Source of the DNA: Nitrospira sp.
GTDB lineage: Bacteria > Nitrospirota > Nitrospiria > Nitrospirales > Nitrospiraceae
NCBI GenBank assembly: GCA_035968315.1
Contig: JAVYIN010000006.1
Location: 62,001 to 126,000 of the forward strand
DNA length: 64,000 nucleotides
Direction: 5' to 3'
Under the pieces are notes generated by a model. That model did no database searches. It had not been told where the DNA came from and worked only from the letters and a program-made list of their open reading frames with translations. Below are positions 27,815-36,065 of this stretch, piece after piece. Made by a program: the position numbers and the translations under genes. The first letter of the stretch is position 1, and each line of letters begins with the position of its first letter.

Positions 27815-29983
27815 ATGGCGGCACGCCACGATTTGTCCACGGCGCACTCCCTGACACCATTGTTCCGTCCTCGATCCGTCGCCGTCGTCGGGGCGTCCCG
27901 AGATCCAGCCCATATCGGGCACCGGCTGCTCGAATCCCTCTTGGGCGGAGGCTTTACCGGAACGATTATCCCGGTGAATCCGCTGGCGGCCGAGATTGCG
28001 GGACTTCACGCCGTCCCCTCGCTGAAAGCCATTCCCGGCCCTGTCGATCTCGCCGTCATCGCGGTGCCGCCCCGGCTTGTCCTTGCCGTCATCGACGACT
28101 GCGCCGCCAAGCAGGTTCCGGCCGTCATCCTCATCACCGCAGGCTTTGCCGAGACCGGCGGCGCGGGAATCTCACTCGAGCGTCAACTCCTGGAGAAAGT
28201 CCGTCAGCACGGCATCCGTCTCATTGGGCCGAATTGCTTCGGGCTCATGAATCTCGATCCCGCCGTCCGGCTGAACGCCACCTATACACCGATCGTCCCG
28301 CCCGCCGGCCGAGTCGCCATCGCCTCCGAAAGCGGCGGACTGGGACTGGCCGTGGTGACGGCGGCCAGGCGATTGAACCTTGGCCTCTCCAGCTTCGTCA
28401 GCGTCGGCAATCACACCGATGTGTCGGTGCTCGATCTGCTCGAATACTGGGAGCAGGACCAGACCACCAATGTGATTCTCCTGTATCTTGAAACCATCGT
28501 CGAACCTCAACAATTCAAGCAGATCGCCGAGCGGGTGGGGAAACAGAAACCCATCGTCGTCTTGAAAGCAGGCCGGACATCGGCAGGCCAATCCGCAGCC
28601 GGCTCCCACACCGCCGCCCTTGCCACGAACGAGACGGCGGTGAATGCCTTGTTCACCCAATGCGGCGTCATCCGCGCAACGTCGCTGGAAGATTTTTTGG
28701 CCTTGGCAACCGGCCTCTCCACCCAGCCAATGCCGCAAGGCCGCCGTGTGGGGATCCTGACGAATTCCGGCGGCCCCGGCGTGCTCTGCGCCGACAGTTG
28801 CGCAACCGAGGGACTCACCCTGCCGGAATGTTCCAAGGAGACACAATCCCTCCTCGCCTCATTTCTCCCCCCCACAGCCGCGCTCAGGAATCCGGTCGAT
28901 GTGATTGGCTTTGCCACAGAGGACCAACATGCGCGGGCCGTCGAAACCATGCTCAAGGCCGATGAGCTCGATGCCCTCATCATCGTCCACGTCTCGGTCA
29001 GGGCACAGGACAATGACCCGGTCGCAGCAGGGATCCTCCGTGGCATTCGTGCAGCCCGACAGACGATCGGGAAAAACAAGCCGGTCTTTATCTGCTGGAT
29101 GGCGGAAGAAGACTTGGACAGAACGTTCACCGTCGAAGGAGAAGCCATTCCGACCTCCCGGCACCCTGAGATCCCTGCTCGCATCATCAGCCACGCACTC
29201 ACCTATGAAGCCTGGCGGCAGCAGCCGTCCGGTCAGGTGCCGGACTGCTCCGATGCAGATCTGCCGAAGGCCAAGGCTATTTGCGCGAGAGCCCTAATGG
29301 AGCGCGGAGGCGGCTGGCTCAGCACTGAAGAAACCCATGCCCTTCTGACAGCCATGAAGCTCCCTCTCGTCCAAAGCTCTGTGGCAACCAGCGCAGAGGA
29401 AGCCGTCACGCTGGCGCGCACGGTGGGATTCCCTGTCGCGGTGAAGCTCGTCTCCCGTCAGATCCTGCACAAGACCGAGATGGGCGGGGTGTATCTGAAC
29501 CTGGCCGATGAGCAAGCCGTGCGTCACGCGTTCGAGGCGATCAGAAGCAGGCTTGCACAGGATAATCGACTGGATGCGATGGAAGGTGTGCTCGTTCAGC
29601 CGATGCTGTCAGGCGGCGTGGAGGCGATGGCGGGCATGGCCCGCGATCCGTTGTTTGGACCATTGATCGCGTTCGGCCTAGGCGGTATTCACGTGGAAAT
29701 CCTCGGCGACATACAGTTCCGGCTTGCGCCGCTGACCGCTCACGATGCAGAAGAGATGGTGCGAGCGCTCAAAGGCTACCGGCTGCTCCAAGGCTACAGA
29801 GGCCATCCCGCTGCTGATGTGAACGCCATCGAAGAAGTGCTGCTGCGTCTTTCTCAGCTCGTCGAAGCAATTCCCGAGATCAGCGAACTCGACCTGAATC
29901 CGATTTTCTCGCGACCAGAGGGACAAGGATGCAGGATTGTGGATGCGAGAATCCGCGTTGAAAAGACTTTACCTGCTGATTAA
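27815..29983 (+). CDS. ADP-forming acetyl/acyl-CoA synthetase (fused alpha-beta)
   Basis: A 722-residue enzyme that interconverts acyl-CoA, ADP and phosphate with acid, CoA and ATP. Domains in order: CoA-binding Rossmann (VAVVGASRDPAHIGHRLL), succinyl-CoA ligase-like half with the phosphohistidine loop GSHTAALA (His265), and a C-terminal ATP-grasp domain (EMGGVYLNL; GLGGIHVEILGDIQFRLAPL). There is no GNAT domain, so it is not a protein acetyltransferase of the Pat type. It would allow substrate-level phosphorylation from acetyl-CoA made by the ferredoxin oxidoreductase. Last gene of the stress operon; convergent with the restriction gene. Confidence 0.9.
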   Translation: MAARHDLSTAHSLTPLFRPRSVAVVGASRDPAHIGHRLLESLLGGGFTGTIIPVNPLAAEIAGLHAVPSLKAIPGPVDLAVIAVPPRLVLAVIDDCAAKQVPAVILITAGFAETGGAGISLERQLLEKVRQHGIRLIGPNCFGLMNLDPAVRLNATYTPIVPPAGRVAIASESGGLGLAVVTAARRLNLGLSSFVSVGNHTDVSVLDLLEYWEQDQTTNVILLYLETIVEPQQFKQIAERVGKQKPIVVLKAGRTSAGQSAAGSHTAALATNETAVNALFTQCGVIRATSLEDFLALATGLSTQPMPQGRRVGILTNSGGPGVLCADSCATEGLTLPECSKETQSLLASFLPPTAALRNPVDVIGFATEDQHARAVETMLKADELDALIIVHVSVRAQDNDPVAAGILRGIRAARQTIGKNKPVFICWMAEEDLDRTFTVEGEAIPTSRHPEIPARIISHALTYEAWRQQPSGQVPDCSDADLPKAKAICARALMERGGGWLSTEETHALLTAMKLPLVQSSVATSAEEAVTLARTVGFPVAVKLVSRQILHKTEMGGVYLNLADEQAVRHAFEAIRSRLAQDNRLDAMEGVLVQPMLSGGVEAMAGMARDPLFGPLIAFGLGGIHVEILGDIQFRLAPLTAHDAEEMVRALKGYRLLQGYRGHPAADVNAIEEVLLRLSQLVEAIPEISELDLNPIFSRPEGQGCRIVDARIRVEKTLPAD

Positions 29984-30062
29984 GAAATGGACGGGAGAGC
30001 ACGAGCCGCAGATCTAACTTTTTTTGGAGAAGACGCCTGACGCGCAGCGTTAAGCTGGCTGC

Positions 30063-31019
30063 TTACGACTCACAGTATGGGCCAAGGAATCGAACTCCAT
30101 TGAAATGAATCAGGTGCGACGGCGTATCCGCAACCCACACCTCGGTTTCCCATGCAATCTCACCGAGATACCGGCTCATAACCATGCGACTAGGGAACGC
30201 CGTTACATAGACCAGTCCGGCTTTTGATCGAGCAAATAGCTTGGCCAGCTCGGCGTGTCGCTTGCCGTCAACCGGCCCATGACTTGTCACGGACTCCACC
30301 AGTAACAGCCAGTTGCGTTTGGTAAAGTGAAGCACCACATCGGGCATCTTTCCGTGAGAGTCCAGCGCAACACCAAGTTCGGCCAGTCGCGCCGCATCGA
30401 AATACCCCCACTTATCGCCCGTGTCCCCGGCATAAACAAGAATGCTGCCCGGCGCAAAGCGAGGCCCAAACTCCTCAATGACGGCACGAATCAATTCGCT
30501 ATGTTCGCCTGGGCTAAGAGTAATGGTTTTGCCCTGCGCGACCCGCACCGGAATGCGATTCTGCTCGCGTTCATTGGCGTACTTGGCTGCCAGGGTCTCC
30601 CGCTGAGCTAGGTAGGCGGTCAGGTTATCGTGCCACGCGCCGGTCCCGAAACTGCGAAGAAGCCGCAGAGTCGCAGATTCAATTTTATAAACCGCCTTCG
30701 GACTGTTCACCGGACGATCCAGACGATCCGGATTGTAGAGTGCAATCCCGGCATCCACGAATTGGTGCATCGTCTGACGGCGCACGGTTTCACGAGTATT
30801 GGGGGCATACCGTTTTTTATAGTGTTGCCGAGCCCACTCCATGATGGGCGTGATCCCGACAAGCGGGTCTTCCGACTGCGCCCACTTCTTTCCCGGTGTG
30901 AGGTTCACCAGCGCCAGTAAGCACAACGCGGACCGCTCATTCTGCTGCGCGCGTGGCAAACCGAGGGAAGCCAGAATGGTTTTGGCATCCTTGATGTGAG
31001 GCGGGCTCTTCCTGGTCAT
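30063..31019 (-). CDS. BsuBI/PstI-family type II restriction endonuclease
   Basis: 318 residues. The N-terminal half is helical (PIMEWARQHYKKRYAPNTRETVRRQTMHQF) and the C-terminal half is a PD-(D/E)xK-type fold with GDKWGYFD, MPDVVLHFTKRNWLLLVESVTSHGPVDGKRH and EIAWETEVWVAD, as in the BsuBI/PstI family. Family members cut CTGCAG; that specificity here is inferred. The ATG at 31019 overlaps the stop of the methyltransferase (ATGA at 31016-31019), so methylase is made first and restriction is translationally coupled. Base composition is visibly more AT-rich than the flanks, which points to horizontal acquisition. Confidence 0.87.
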   Translation of the reverse strand: MTRKSPPHIKDAKTILASLGLPRAQQNERSALCLLALVNLTPGKKWAQSEDPLVGITPIMEWARQHYKKRYAPNTRETVRRQTMHQFVDAGIALYNPDRLDRPVNSPKAVYKIESATLRLLRSFGTGAWHDNLTAYLAQRETLAAKYANEREQNRIPVRVAQGKTITLSPGEHSELIRAVIEEFGPRFAPGSILVYAGDTGDKWGYFDAARLAELGVALDSHGKMPDVVLHFTKRNWLLLVESVTSHGPVDGKRHAELAKLFARSKAGLVYVTAFPSRMVMSRYLGEIAWETEVWVADTPSHLIHFNGVRFLGPYCES

Positions 31020-32491
31020 GCGCAAAGCCCCATGAGCTTTTCGTCGATCATCCCCTGCGAAAGATCGCCCGACGCGATCGCCCATTTGCCTAGCGCCATG
31101 AGAATCTGGCGGCTTGGATACTTGATCGCCCTCAGATCAGCGGCATTCACTTGCGTATGGCCATTGAAACGCCGGAAATGTTCATCGACCGCGGTTGCAT
31201 TGAGAAAGACGGACAACCCACGAGCAAGCGTGCCAGGCAATCCCTGCCTGTTCTGGTGAAAGACATTAAGGTGATTCTCAAAGCCCAGCGCATCGGCGCC
31301 GTCAAACAAGTCCGGACACACGACGCTCGCCACGATCCTTCGCTTCTCCTCCTTCGATGAAAAACGGCGCACCACGCAATAATGTCCGTTTGGGAACAGC
31401 CATTTCTCCGTTTCATCGTTGCGACGAATGGCGTTGGGCTTCTTCAGGCCCGCTTTCGGCCACTCTAAGGCTGCGCCGCTAAAATGCCCCGGATAGAGCA
31501 AGGGAATTGTATCTTCATCGGGCATCTCACGCAGATGCGTTTTTAGACGAAAATCGACCACGGGGCCCGTCGATACTTTTATGCCAATATCTTCCAGCGA
31601 GTACCGGATTTGCGTCGATCGTTCAAAGGCGTTGCTGCCAGGCGACGTTGGAATATGAATGAACCGGTCCAAGTCGCCCGGGTATACAATGCGATCGAAG
31701 GGATGCGTATGCGCTGAAAGGTCTGAAAAGCTGTCATCTGTCGAAGTTGACACCGTCACCGCGCCTTGCTGACCGCCTGCCTCAAGCATGATAATGACGT
31801 TCTCTTGCAGCACATCATCATCCTTGAACGCGTTCTTCCGAGACTCAAACAAATGCACATGCCTGATCGCGGCGCGCTCCAGCATGAAATTGCGAAAGGG
31901 GCGGTAGTAGGGCCCGTTGCAGAAGCTCCTCGGGATGATCGCCACTACCTGTCCGGCTGGATCCATCAGCGCCAGCACCAGTGCAACAAAAGCCGAATAG
32001 AGATTGACCGTCTCAATTTCAACCTGCCGAAGCAGCGAACGGTGGCGCGAGCTGCTGTTAATTTTCTTGTACGGGGGATTTAAAATAGCGTGCGTAAAAG
32101 AGTGGCCATATTGAAACTGAATTCTATTGACCGCTTCTTCGATAAAGTCGTCGCCAAGGACTTCATATTTAAGCGGCACTCGTCCGGCATAACTGGACAT
32201 TGAGCCGTGCAGGTTTTCGTGAAGCAGCGCGTCCAATTCAAACGCCGTGGCTTCTATTTTTTCGAAGTGCAGCCGGCCAGAAGCGCATTGTTCAAGAAAG
32301 GCGCTCGAAAGCGAACCAATGCCCGCTCCTGGATCGAGCAACCGGCATACATTTCCGGTCATAGGCGTAAACAGGCCCGCCATAAACTGAGCTATGGTCG
32401 CGGGCGTGAGAAACTGCCCGAACTGCGACTTTCTCTTCGCCTCGGTACTCTTCGATACCTTCACTCTTTGCTGGTCTATTATTGAAAGCAC
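31016..32491 (-). CDS. Type II adenine-N6 DNA methyltransferase (BsuBI/PstI type)
   Basis: 491 residues. The SAM-binding motif I is DPGAGIG (53-59) and the catalytic motif IV is NPPY (138-141), typical of gamma-class N6-adenine methylases. The N-terminal FGQFLTPATIAQFMAGLF is the usual lead-in of PstI-type methylases, and a target-recognition region occupies the C-terminal half. It protects host DNA against the endonuclease encoded directly downstream. No controller (C) protein gene is visible. Confidence 0.88.
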   Translation of the reverse strand: MLSIIDQQRVKVSKSTEAKRKSQFGQFLTPATIAQFMAGLFTPMTGNVCRLLDPGAGIGSLSSAFLEQCASGRLHFEKIEATAFELDALLHENLHGSMSSYAGRVPLKYEVLGDDFIEEAVNRIQFQYGHSFTHAILNPPYKKINSSSRHRSLLRQVEIETVNLYSAFVALVLALMDPAGQVVAIIPRSFCNGPYYRPFRNFMLERAAIRHVHLFESRKNAFKDDDVLQENVIIMLEAGGQQGAVTVSTSTDDSFSDLSAHTHPFDRIVYPGDLDRFIHIPTSPGSNAFERSTQIRYSLEDIGIKVSTGPVVDFRLKTHLREMPDEDTIPLLYPGHFSGAALEWPKAGLKKPNAIRRNDETEKWLFPNGHYCVVRRFSSKEEKRRIVASVVCPDLFDGADALGFENHLNVFHQNRQGLPGTLARGLSVFLNATAVDEHFRRFNGHTQVNAADLRAIKYPSRQILMALGKWAIASGDLSQGMIDEKLMGLCA

Positions 32492-32847
32492 CGGTTCGCC
32501 CCTTGATATGCAGCCAGCTCAAAATCCGTGTGCCCGCTCGTAGAATGCCGCATGTCAGTCCGACAGGCCCAATGGAAGGCAAGTCTACTGGGATTCCAAC
32601 ACTTGTTCAATAACGTAACGGCGCATCCGGCGTGAGGTTCAACAAAAACAGGATTCAACCCGTATTGATTTGAGTGCGGCAGTCCCCTTTATCGCACCCA
32701 GACATAAACGACCAGAACGTTCTATCCCGCCAAATCAAGCACCGCGACATTACGCTCCACCGCCATGCCGCCCTCCCGGCGAGCGGCGGCCAACCCATAC
32801 CGCCGGGTGAATAGGCGGTAGCCGTTTCTTGCGCATGGCCGTTGTCC
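32492..32847. other. Gene-poor stretch between BrnA and the methyltransferase
   Basis: 356 bases of mixed composition. A stem-loop lies next to brnA. A minus-strand reading just after the brnA stop starts MRKKRLPPIHP, which resembles the beginning of HigA-like antitoxins, but the similarity ends there; it may be a decayed fragment. The rest presumably carries the promoter of the restriction-modification operon. Confidence 0.35.
32798..32820 (-). terminator. Stem-loop downstream of brnA
   Basis: TACCGCC (32798-32804) and GGCGGTA (32814-32820) form a perfect 7 bp stem with a 9-base loop, 27 bases after the brnA stop. No T-run follows, so termination is only a possibility. Confidence 0.35.
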
Positions 32848-33066
32848 TTAAGACGCCCACTTCATTTGTAGCTTGCGGTGATTCACCACGCAGTCGCGCA
32901 GGTAGAGATTGATCAAGCTCTGATACGGAATCCCCATTTCCTCGGCAATAGTTTTGAAGTAGGCGACCGTATCGCGATCCAGCCGCATCGTGACCGGCTG
33001 CTTCAAGTATTTGACAAACGGGTTCTTACGCCCTTTCATCTTGGAGAAATCGTAATGGTCTCTCAT
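32848..33066 (-). CDS. brnA: BrnA-type antitoxin
   Basis: A 72-residue protein with a basic N-terminus (MRDHYDFSKMKGRKNPFVKY) and a ribbon-helix-helix (QPVTMRLDRDTVAYFKTIAEEMGIPYQSLINLYLRD), the layout of BrnA antitoxins. It binds and neutralises BrnT and usually represses the shared promoter. GGAGG lies 8 bases before the ATG. Its start overlaps the toxin stop (ATGA), and the order toxin first, antitoxin second is typical for brnTA. Confidence 0.85.
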   Translation of the reverse strand: MRDHYDFSKMKGRKNPFVKYLKQPVTMRLDRDTVAYFKTIAEEMGIPYQSLINLYLRDCVVNHRKLQMKWAS

Positions 33067-33356
33067 CGTCTTCGCCTCCAATATTCACGCTCCTCATCTT
33101 TATCCGCTTTTCGTGCTGAGAATAACCTTACAACAGTATCGCTTTCTCGATAGCAATGACACACGACGAGCACCCGCAGCTTGAAACTCATCCCCAGCAA
33201 AATAAATCGGTCTTCTTCGTCCGAGTGGTCAGGGTCAAAGAATTGAACAGCCCTTTCATCACAAAATGCCGTCCGTGCCTCATCGAAGGTGATGCCATGC
33301 TTTTTGAGATTGGCCTTTTCTTTCGCGGCGTCCCACTCGAATCGAAGCGCTTTCAT
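33063..33356 (-). CDS. brnT: BrnT-type ribonuclease toxin
   Basis: A 97-residue toxin of the RelE-like BrnT family, which cleaves RNA and slows growth. Family hallmarks are the start FEWDAAKEKANLKKHGITFDEA, the middle DEEDRFILLGMSF and the basic end LFSARKADKDEEREYW. The ATG at 33356 matches the family start; two in-frame codons further upstream (33371, 33377) overlap a short repeat and are less likely. No clear ribosome binding site is seen, which may keep toxin levels low. Confidence 0.87.
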   Translation of the reverse strand: MKALRFEWDAAKEKANLKKHGITFDEARTAFCDERAVQFFDPDHSDEEDRFILLGMSFKLRVLVVCHCYRESDTVVRLFSARKADKDEEREYWRRRR

Positions 33357-33375
33357 ACGTACAACGTACATACAC
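33350..33375 (-). promoter_or_regulatory. Repeat at the brnT start, possible operator
   Basis: Read on the minus strand, the toxin start is preceded by TGTACGT-TGTACGT, a direct 7 bp repeat that also forms the dyad GTAC-GTT-GTAC. Autorepression by the antitoxin is usual in brnTA systems, so this is a plausible operator. Confidence 0.35.
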
Positions 33376-33474
33376 AATAGGCAGACGTCAAGAGACTTCT
33401 ATGCTGCATGTGCTTGAACCATGGGACAGATCCCGATTCTGCAGCAGCCTCTATACCATCTCAGCGAGACAGGC

Positions 33475-33912
33475 TCACGCCTCGCAGCATCGCTCACTCT
33501 CAGGCGATGGTGCATCCGTTGAAACATCCAACACGTGAGCGGCGGCAATCAACGCCGCTTTGAGAAAGAGTTTTTCTGGAATCGCCTCGAATGTGGCGGC
33601 CCCTACCTCTACCGTTCTGCACTCCGAATCCCCGCAGACGGAACAGCAGCGGCTGCTGCCGACGCTCGCGCCAATCCATTCCTCCATGGGTCTTCCGGCA
33701 ATCCAAATGCGGTTGGACTCCGAGGGGTTCGCCTTGAACACTCGCTCGCCGATCTCTCGGGTTTCGAGACTCGGCTCAATCCCGATGGGGCGCAATGCTT
33801 CCTTGAGCATCCTGACAGCTTGCTCAATTGCCTGGTGCGTGGCGTCGCAGCGATCGCACGTCTTCCCGTCTGCGCTCACAAGTCTCTGCCAAACTATGGG
33901 GAGCAATATCAC
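33475..33912 (-). CDS. DUF2703 family cysteine-containing protein
   Basis: 145 residues beginning with the family signature PIVWQRLVSADGKTCDRC and continuing with VRMLKEALRPIGIEPSLE. Further cysteines (SSRCCSVCGDSEC) suggest metal or thiol chemistry; related proteins are often linked to arsenic or mercury genes, though none are adjacent here. It starts with GTG at 33912, with GGAGG 9 bases upstream. It is the last gene in the long minus-strand run that begins with the ferredoxin oxidoreductase genes. Confidence 0.7.
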   Translation of the reverse strand: MILLPIVWQRLVSADGKTCDRCDATHQAIEQAVRMLKEALRPIGIEPSLETREIGERVFKANPSESNRIWIAGRPMEEWIGASVGSSRCCSVCGDSECRTVEVGAATFEAIPEKLFLKAALIAAAHVLDVSTDAPSPESERCCEA

Positions 33913-33969
33913 GCAGATAATCCTCCTTGAAAGTTATGGCCTGATCGGCGGACAGCGGCGCCGTCACAA

Positions 33970-34356
33970 TCACCGCAAGGTCTTTAGCCAGGCCTGGATA
34001 TCGGCCATCTGCTGCTCGGTCACGGCCCCCTTCAACGGCGGCATGACGTGCCGCCCTTCGTAGACGACCTTCCAAAATGCCGGCTCGTTGAAAAGCACGG
34101 GATTGCCGGTCAACCGGGGACCGATGCCGCCGGTGGCTTGCGGGCCATGACACACAACGCAACTGGCGTTGTAGAGCTTCTCTCCTCTGGTACCGTCGCC
34201 CATAGGATGCGCCGCGGCATTCCCGCTTACACGACTCTGTTCGGCGTTCTGTCGAACACCGTCGTTCGCCAGCACCGGATGGCCGTTCATCTGGCTCGCG
34301 GCGCCCAGGATAACCAGAGTGAGGGCGCCGCGAATTAACCGCTGGTTCATCGACAT
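33970..34356 (-). CDS. Monoheme cytochrome c
   Basis: A 128-residue secreted cytochrome. The signal peptide (about residues 1-30, ending VLAN) precedes the heme site CVVCH. GPRLTGNPVLF and the methionine-containing RHVMPPLKGAVTEQQMADIQAWLKTL form the C-terminal part with the likely axial Met. GGAGGAG precedes the ATG pair at 34356/34350. The second heme domain of the diheme protein at 59074-59703 has the same pattern (GMGPKLAKNPIL, HGRGPMPAWGSVLSHQDIADVQAWL), so the two are related. Confidence 0.88.
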   Translation of the reverse strand: MSMNQRLIRGALTLVILGAASQMNGHPVLANDGVRQNAEQSRVSGNAAAHPMGDGTRGEKLYNASCVVCHGPQATGGIGPRLTGNPVLFNEPAFWKVVYEGRHVMPPLKGAVTEQQMADIQAWLKTLR

Positions 34357-34433
34357 CTTCTCCTCCCGTGATCGTAGAAACGCCGGAGCCCCGCCATCAC
34401 TGAACGGGTCTCGGATTCCCGCCCGCCGTTCGA

Positions 34434-35006
34434 CTAAAAGAAGGGATGGGGCAGGAACGCAGGGCGCGACTCCTTGGCGCGCGGAATTTCCCAAAACGTT
34501 CCGGCCAGATGCCAGGCCCCATGGTCGAACGTCACGTGATGCACCTCGCCATACCAGCTGTCGATATTCACCCGTTGCCCCGTCTCATCGGACACAGCCC
34601 ACAGACCGCCTGTGCAAGTCACATGGGCCAGTGGAATCGGCTTGCCGCTATCCACCGTGATCTTTGAGAAAATATGGGCTCCCGCAAAATCACGATGACG
34701 GGCGAACAACTCGCTCCACACCGCCCGTACGGCGTCCTTGTTATACCCGCCATGCTGGTAGTTGTCCGCATAGAGCGACATTAAGGCCTCCAGATCCTTG
34801 TGCTGCACCGCCTCCTCCGCCTTGGCAAACATCGCGAAGATGGCCTGTATCTGTTTGGGATCGCCTTGAAGATCAGCTCCTTGGGACAGATGCGTCCCCG
34901 TGGTATCAGGCAACAAGACTGGACCGGAGGCCTGACATCCCTGGGACAAGACGGCCAGACCGAGCACCAGCACGCCACACGCAAGTCTTGAATAATTGCC
35001 GTCCAT
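34434..35006 (-). CDS. SnoaL/NTF2-like lipoprotein, copy 2
   Basis: 190 residues with a lipoprotein signal (LAVLSQGC, lipid-modified Cys24) and an NTF2-like domain: EEAVQHKDLEALMSLYADNYQHGGYNKDAVRAVWSELF and DSWYGEVHHVTFDHGAWHLAG. It is a clear paralogue of the secreted protein at 23245-23790 (shared DSWYxEVHx and HPxF end). GGGAGG precedes the ATG. It lies between two cytochrome c genes, suggesting a periplasmic role linked to respiration or to binding a small molecule. Confidence 0.77.
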   Translation of the reverse strand: MDGNYSRLACGVLVLGLAVLSQGCQASGPVLLPDTTGTHLSQGADLQGDPKQIQAIFAMFAKAEEAVQHKDLEALMSLYADNYQHGGYNKDAVRAVWSELFARHRDFAGAHIFSKITVDSGKPIPLAHVTCTGGLWAVSDETGQRVNIDSWYGEVHHVTFDHGAWHLAGTFWEIPRAKESRPAFLPHPFF

Positions 35007-35073
35007 AACATCCTCCCTCAGTGGTTAAATCCGAACCGACTCGCTCCCCGGCATGTGCCCGCAGAGCACCAGA

Positions 35074-35535
35074 TCATTTCGACACGTGCTGCCTCAATAC
35101 GGCCAGATAAGCCAATGTATCCGTGAGTTCCTGCGCCGTCATCGCCGTATCCGGAAACATCCCCGTTCCAGGATGGCCTTCGCGGATGGCATTGAACCGG
35201 GCCTTGTCGCTGGTCAACCGGAGCGTCTTGCGATTCCGGAGGTCAGGCGGAGGGGGATCGAGTCCCGCGATGAGCGCGGCGGTGTCGGCTTCGAGTTGAG
35301 GCATCCGATCCCGATACCCATCCACACCGTGGCAGTACGAGCAGACGCCCTTTCCGTTGAAGATGGCGCGGCCCCGCTCGGGATCGCCCTGAACATTCGC
35401 GCTCTTGTTCGAGGGCCTGGAGCCGGCCCAGGCATTCATCCCCGACAGGTCCATGAACTGGATTGCCGCCCAGCCCATGAGCAGCAGACCGGCAAGGGAA
35501 ATTCCTCTGAGCGTCCCGCGCCTTGCACTCATCAT
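35074..35535 (-). CDS. Monoheme cytochrome c
   Basis: A 153-residue secreted or membrane-anchored cytochrome: the hydrophobic leader RGISLAGLLLMGWAAIQFM may remain as an anchor, and the heme site is CSYCH near residue 65. The C-terminal HPGTGMFPDTAMTAQELTDTLAYLAVL supplies a Met ligand candidate. It follows the hemerythrin gene by 25 bases, so it is co-transcribed. Redox partner unknown. Confidence 0.88.
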   Translation of the reverse strand: MMSARRGTLRGISLAGLLLMGWAAIQFMDLSGMNAWAGSRPSNKSANVQGDPERGRAIFNGKGVCSYCHGVDGYRDRMPQLEADTAALIAGLDPPPPDLRNRKTLRLTSDKARFNAIREGHPGTGMFPDTAMTAQELTDTLAYLAVLRQHVSK

Positions 35536-35560
35536 CGGCTCACCTTTCTCCCGTTCTCCC

Positions 35561-36040
35561 TCAATGCTGTCCGCAACAGACCTTGTACCGGTCCTCCGGA
35601 ATGGTCTTCATGTTCTGAAACACGATGGCACGCTCCTCGGCACTCGTCACCTGGTCGATGGAGGGATACAGCACCCGCTCCTCTTTCATATTGTGAGCCC
35701 CCAGCAGGCTCAACAACCCCTGTTCCTCCTGATCGCTCTCGGGATTCTGCTCGGCCACCTTGTCATGAATCGCGTCGAGCTGCTGTCCGATCTGGCGATG
35801 TTCGTTCCGCATCACAAACGTGGGCCCGCCTTCCGACATGCCGGTTTTCTCTTCCCAGAGAGGAAAGAGCAGATCCTCTTCCCACACGATATGCCGCTGC
35901 AAACCAAACTTGAACTCTTTAAAGGCCTCCTTCGCCTTGGGAAAGTCCGACCGCTTCAGTTTCTGAAAGGTCTTGAACAATTCGTCCAACCGGTCGTGAT
36001 CCTGCTCGAAGAATGCACTGATGGTCTGATCCTCACTCAT
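35561..36040 (-). CDS. Hemerythrin-domain protein
   Basis: A 159-residue four-helix bundle with a di-iron site that can bind O2 or NO or sense redox state. Candidate ligands are His15, His50, Glu54 (HIVWEED), His81 (NEHRQ), His116 and Glu120 (HNMKEE). No signal peptide, so cytosolic. It ends in VCCGQH, with two extra cysteines. Encoded a few genes after an oxygen-sensitive ferredoxin oxidoreductase, it may scavenge or sense oxygen for that enzyme. Confidence 0.87.
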   Translation of the reverse strand: MSEDQTISAFFEQDHDRLDELFKTFQKLKRSDFPKAKEAFKEFKFGLQRHIVWEEDLLFPLWEEKTGMSEGGPTFVMRNEHRQIGQQLDAIHDKVAEQNPESDQEEQGLLSLLGAHNMKEERVLYPSIDQVTSAEERAIVFQNMKTIPEDRYKVCCGQH

Positions 36041-36065
36041 CGGCTCCTCCTATACGTTTCACCAG

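Noticed and set aside
27815-29983. Protein acetyltransferase of the Pat/PatZ type
   Set aside because: The protein has the CoA-binding, ligase and ATP-grasp domains but no GNAT domain, and keeps the phosphohistidine loop, so ADP-forming synthetase fits better.
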